Assembly: GCA_030149965.1 (NCBI GenBank)
Contig: JASLHB010000072.1
Coordinates: 1-36,191, forward strand
Direction: 5' to 3'
DNA: 36,191 nt
DNA from: Wohlfahrtiimonas sp.
GTDB lineage: Bacteria; Pseudomonadota; Gammaproteobacteria; Cardiobacteriales; Wohlfahrtiimonadaceae
How positions within the stretch are numbered: position 1 is the stretch's first letter; each line of letters begins with the position of its first letter. The notes beneath the pieces are model-generated. The model was not told where the DNA came from and made no database searches. It saw only the letters and a program-made list of their open reading frames with translations. A program made the translations under genes and the position numbers. This document shows, piece after piece, positions 33,404-36,191 of the stretch.

Positions 33404-34795
33404 ATGGCATTTGCAACAGTTAATCCTTATACCAACGAATTGGTTAAATCATTCCCAAGTGCAACAGAAGTAGAAATCAAGGCTGCTGTTGATCGTTCTG
33501 ATAAAGCATTCCAAAGCTGGAAAAATTTATCCATTGCTGAACGTGTGGGATATTTGAAAAATGCATCAGAATTATTGCGTAAAAACAGTGATGAATACGC
33601 AACATTACTGACGTTAGAAATGGGTAAAATCTTTGGCGAATCTAAAGCTGAAGTAGAATTATCTGCACAAATTTTAGACTATTACGTGAAGCATGCTGAA
33701 GGCTTATTGGCACCAAGAAAATTGCCAGTGATGGATCCAGCAGAGGGCGAAGCGGAATTAGTGAATGATCCAATGGGCGTTTTATTGGCGATTGAGCCAT
33801 GGAACTTCCCATTCTATCAAGTGGCTCGTATTATGGCGCCACAATTGTCAGCGGGTAATACGTTGATCTTGAAACATGCTTCAAACGTACCACAAAGCGC
33901 ATTAGCATTTGAAAAATTGATGTTAGATGCAGGCTTGCCAGAAGGCGTATTCATCAACTTGTTCATGGAGCATAACCATGTTGAGTTAGTTGTAGCTGAT
34001 CCACGTGTTTGTGGTGTTGCATTGACAGGTTCTGAGTTTGCAGGTTCAGCAGTTGCACAAGTTGCTGGTAAGCACTTGAAAAAATCTATCATGGAATTGG
34101 GCGGAGCGGATGCATTTGTTGTATTAGATGATGCAGATATGGATAAAACTGTAGCTTGGGGCGTTTTTGGTCGCCATTGGAATGCAGGTCAAGTATGTGT
34201 TTCTTCTAAGCGTATGATCATTGATGCTAAAGTTTATGATGAATACTTAGAAAAATACACAGCAGGCGTTGCAGCATTGAAAGCAGGTGATCCTATGGAT
34301 CCTGCAACACAATTGGCGCCATTATCTTCACAGCGTGCTAAAGATGGCTTATTGAAGCAAATCGAAGAAGCTGTTAAGCATGGTGCGGTCGCAACAGAAG
34401 TGGGCGAAAAAGTTCCTGCTCAAGGTTGTTTCGTTCAACCAACGATTTTGACAAATGTAACACCAGATAATCCTGCTTACTACCAAGAATTCTTTGGTCC
34501 TGTATCAATGATCATCAAAGCAGAAGATGAAGCTGATGCAATCCGTATTGCTAACGATTCTCCATTTGGTTTGGGCGGTTCTGTGTTTACATCTGACAAT
34601 GCTCGTGGTCGTCGCGTTGCAGGTGAAATTTCAACAGGTATGATCTTTGTTAACCACCCAACAATGGTTAAAGCTGATCTTCCATTTGGTGGTGTTCGTC
34701 GCTCTGGCTTTGGTCGTGAGTTGATCGACTTGGGCTTGAAAGAATTCGTTAACCAAAAATTGATTGATGTTGTGGATATCGATGCACCATTCTAA
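33404..34795 (+). CDS. sad: NAD(P)-dependent succinate-semialdehyde dehydrogenase (Sad/YneI type)
   Basis: This aldehyde dehydrogenase oxidises succinate semialdehyde to succinate, as in GABA or putrescine breakdown. It has 463 residues (E. coli Sad/YneI has 462) and shares its pattern. The catalytic cysteine is Cys265 in NAGQVCVSSKR, general base Glu231 is in MELGGADAF, and Asn134 is in EPWNFPFYQV. The C-terminal PFGGVRRSGFGREL is conserved. Substrate specificity within this family is broad. No gabT or puu genes are nearby. The SD GGAGG (33391-33395) is strong, suggesting high expression, and a terminator follows. The 220 bases upstream hold an inverted repeat (33181-33209) but no clear promoter. 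Confidence 0.88.
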   Translation: MAFATVNPYTNELVKSFPSATEVEIKAAVDRSDKAFQSWKNLSIAERVGYLKNASELLRKNSDEYATLLTLEMGKIFGESKAEVELSAQILDYYVKHAEGLLAPRKLPVMDPAEGEAELVNDPMGVLLAIEPWNFPFYQVARIMAPQLSAGNTLILKHASNVPQSALAFEKLMLDAGLPEGVFINLFMEHNHVELVVADPRVCGVALTGSEFAGSAVAQVAGKHLKKSIMELGGADAFVVLDDADMDKTVAWGVFGRHWNAGQVCVSSKRMIIDAKVYDEYLEKYTAGVAALKAGDPMDPATQLAPLSSQRAKDGLLKQIEEAVKHGAVATEVGEKVPAQGCFVQPTILTNVTPDNPAYYQEFFGPVSMIIKAEDEADAIRIANDSPFGLGGSVFTSDNARGRRVAGEISTGMIFVNHPTMVKADLPFGGVRRSGFGRELIDLGLKEFVNQKLIDVVDIDAPF

Positions 34796-34819
34796 TTGAT
34801 TTTAAATCTACCTAGATGA

Positions 34820-34848
34820 AAAAGCGCCACTCAATGAGTGGCGTTTTT
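34820..34848 (+). terminator. Rho-independent terminator after sad
   Basis: Stem CGCCACTC / GAGTGGCG around AAT (34825-34843), extended by A-T pairs, then TTTTT. Confidence 0.9.
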
Positions 34849-34914
34849 GTTTGATCAGAGATAGTTTGACAATCTTATGCTATAAATAACATAAATTTGA
34901 TAAGGGGGTAACAA

Positions 34915-35049
34915 GTGGAATCGTTATTTGGTGTGCTCATGTTTCTCGGTTTTGGTGCATTATGGCTCGGAATTATCATATTTAAGCTTGTATTGTTATA
35001 TTTTATTTTCAATTGGATTGATAAGCTCTTTGATAAATATGGTGATTAA
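34915..35049 (+). CDS. Small hydrophobic membrane peptide (44 residues)
   Basis: This short gene starts at GTG 34915, six bases after a strong SD (AAGGGGG, 34902-34908). The product, MESLFGVLMFLGFGALWLGI and onward, is one long hydrophobic stretch (about 4-33) ending in NWIDKLFDKYGD, so it is a single-pass or hairpin inner-membrane peptide with a charged tail. TTGACA at 34866-34871 may be its -35 element, but no well-spaced -10 is clear. No family recognised. Small membrane proteins often regulate transporters or kinases; nothing here shows which. Confidence 0.6.
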   Translation: MESLFGVLMFLGFGALWLGIIIFKLVLLYFIFNWIDKLFDKYGD

Positions 35050-35182
35050 ATCACAATAGAAGAAATATGCATTATTAGCGTGCTACAAGAATCATTTCAT
35101 TGCTTTTAACTATTTGTATTGAATGAAATAACAATCATATTATTCTGTTATCATTTGCACATAATAATTAAGGGATAATATT

Positions 35183-35431
35183 TTGTGTAAATTAAGAATT
35201 ATTGCATTGGCTATATGTTTATTTTTCATTCCACAATTGACATATGCGGATGTCTCTGTAAAAGGACATTATAGATCATCACCTAATTCAACAGTTCGGG
35301 ATAATTACACATACAAAGGTAATAGAAATCCTCATACTTGGAAAAAAGGCACGAATAAATATAAGTATTCTCCAAGCTCTGGATATTATAAATATAAAGG
35401 AAAGTCTAAAAGATCATATCGACGTAAATGA
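35183..35431 (+). CDS. Small secreted cationic protein with HYRSSPN/KGNxNP motif
   Basis: This 82-residue protein has a signal peptide (about 1-22, cleavage after TYA) and a Tyr/Ser/Lys-rich mature part. The core VKGHYRSSPNSTVRDNYTYK followed by KGNRNPHTWKKGTNKY matches a short motif widespread in small secreted proteins of proteobacteria and phages (HYRS-PN-T-DN-KGN-NP-TG-GT). The tail is strongly basic (GKSKRSYRRK) and may bind nucleic acid, lipopolysaccharide or peptidoglycan. It starts at TTG 35183, seven bases after AAGGGA (35170-35175). The motif's function is not known to me. The short gap to the converging yaiI has no obvious terminator. Confidence 0.7.
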   Translation: MCKLRIIALAICLFFIPQLTYADVSVKGHYRSSPNSTVRDNYTYKGNRNPHTWKKGTNKYKYSPSSGYYKYKGKSKRSYRRK

Positions 35432-35437
35432 TATAGA

Positions 35438-35890
35438 TTAAGAATTCTTACGTTGATTAAACCATTTATCCAATTCTTGGGCGAAGAGCTGGCGATCTTT
35501 TTGTGATAAAGGCGGTGGTCCACCGGTTTGAACGCCGCTAGAGCGTAAAGTATCCATTAAATTACGTACAGTTAATCGACCGCCAATACTATCTTTAGTG
35601 AGCTGTTCACCTCGAGGTGTGATCACATTGGCATTTTTAGCAATGGCATCTGCGGCTAATGGAATATCTGCTGTTATCACTAAATCACCTTCTATGATCC
35701 GGCTCACAATCTCGTCATCTGCAACGTCAAAGCCTTTTGGTACAGTTAATGTTTTAATGAATGGTGATGGTGGAACGGATAGATTTTGGTTGGCAACCAA
35801 ATAGAGCATGATTGATTCACGTTTTGCAGCGCGATAGAGAATTTCTTTGATAACTTTTGGACAAGCGTCCGCATCCACCCAAATAGACAT
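35438..35890 (-). CDS. yaiI: YaiI/YqxD family protein (DUF188)
   Basis: This 150-residue protein of the YaiI/YqxD family (E. coli YaiI has 152) is of unknown function, with a PIN-like fold suggested by conserved acidic residues (MSIWVDADACPKVIKEILYR, DLVITADIPLA). Other family blocks are VPKGFDVADDEIV and SSGVQTGGPPPLSQKDRQ. I place the start at 35890 because AAGGA lies about six bases upstream on the minus strand. A longer frame to 35950 would add twenty residues with no family match and run into the tRNA terminator. Confidence 0.92.
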   Translation of the reverse strand: MSIWVDADACPKVIKEILYRAAKRESIMLYLVANQNLSVPPSPFIKTLTVPKGFDVADDEIVSRIIEGDLVITADIPLAADAIAKNANVITPRGEQLTKDSIGGRLTVRNLMDTLRSSGVQTGGPPPLSQKDRQLFAQELDKWFNQRKNS

Positions 35891-35935
35891 ATATTTCCTT
35901 TGATTGAATGTTATCCATCCAAAGTTTAAGATAAT

Positions 35936-35964
35936 AAAAAAGCCCTTCATAGAAGGGCTTTTTT
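35936..35964 (-). terminator. Terminator of the tRNA-Gly unit (minus strand)
   Basis: Stem AAAAAAGCCCTTC / GAAGGGCTTTTTT with a three-base loop. It is symmetric, but the tRNA genes are read toward it on the minus strand. Confidence 0.88.
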
Positions 35965-35968
35965 AATT

Positions 35969-36044
<76 letters not shown>

Positions 36045-36111
36045 AAAAAAACGGTTTAAATGATGTTTTGGTTTTTCATCATTTTGCCTTAAATTAATAA
36101 GGACTTTAATT

Positions 36112-36187
<76 letters not shown>

Positions 36188-36191
36188 AGAA

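Noticed and set aside
35891..35950. N-terminal extension of YaiI
   Set aside because: It has no similarity to the family and overlaps the tRNA terminator; AAGGA fits the start at 35890.

Overview
The window is an AT-rich stretch of a gammaproteobacterial chromosome. Several proteins are close to enteric families: an Escherichia-type TrpE, OsmB, YidA, YggX, YaiI, YbcJ and Sad/YneI. The order site-2 protease, trpS, scpA is more like Pseudomonas, and the peptidoglycan O-acetylation cassette resembles that of Neisseria. This mix fits a lineage such as the Cardiobacteriales or Wohlfahrtiimonadaceae, but that placement is an inference and no database was searched. There are no insertion sequences, phage genes, CRISPR arrays or origins. 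Almost every gene has a clear Shine-Dalgarno (SD) sequence, and most transcription units end in a classic hairpin plus T-run.

Layout. 1-2274: trpE-trpG, preceded by a hairpin that resembles a trp attenuator. 2446-4807: a MATE exporter, an OsmB-like lipoprotein and an unrecognised, probably frameshifted gene. 4998-8592: patA-patB-ape1, a complete peptidoglycan O-acetylation/de-acetylation cassette. 8700-17457: an M16C peptidase, an MscS-like membrane protein, a Nif3/YbgI protein and TamB. 17550-19563 (minus): two minor type IV pseudopilins without the rest of their usual cluster. 19740-22210: M50 protease, trpS, scpA. 22447-23935: tRNA-Gln, prs, yggX. 23974-24537 (minus): a VanX/DdpX-type D-Ala-D-Ala dipeptidase. 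24677-25456: tRNA-Met, an EF-hand secreted protein and YbcJ. 25890-27311: a Tat-exported FAD amine/amino-acid oxidoreductase behind a palindrome-rich upstream region. 27494-32305: a methionine uptake locus, metN-metI-acyl-CoA-dehydrogenase-like-metQ-metQ. 32377-34795: YidA phosphatase and Sad-type aldehyde dehydrogenase. 34915-35431: two small genes, one membrane peptide and one secreted cationic protein. 35438-36191 (minus): YaiI and two tandem tRNA-Gly genes.

The most interesting signal is a 40-codon ORF immediately upstream of, and overlapping, metN. Nine of its first 13 codons are Met or Cys, it has its own SD and an extended -10 promoter, and it looks like an undescribed sulfur-amino-acid-sensing leader peptide for the methionine ABC transporter. 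The operon it precedes is also unusual: it carries an acyl-CoA-dehydrogenase-like flavoprotein and two tandem MetQ lipoproteins, and it lies next to a Tat-exported amino-acid oxidoreductase. A second theme is cell-wall chemistry: the PatA/PatB/Ape1 cassette and the D-Ala-D-Ala dipeptidase are both in this window.
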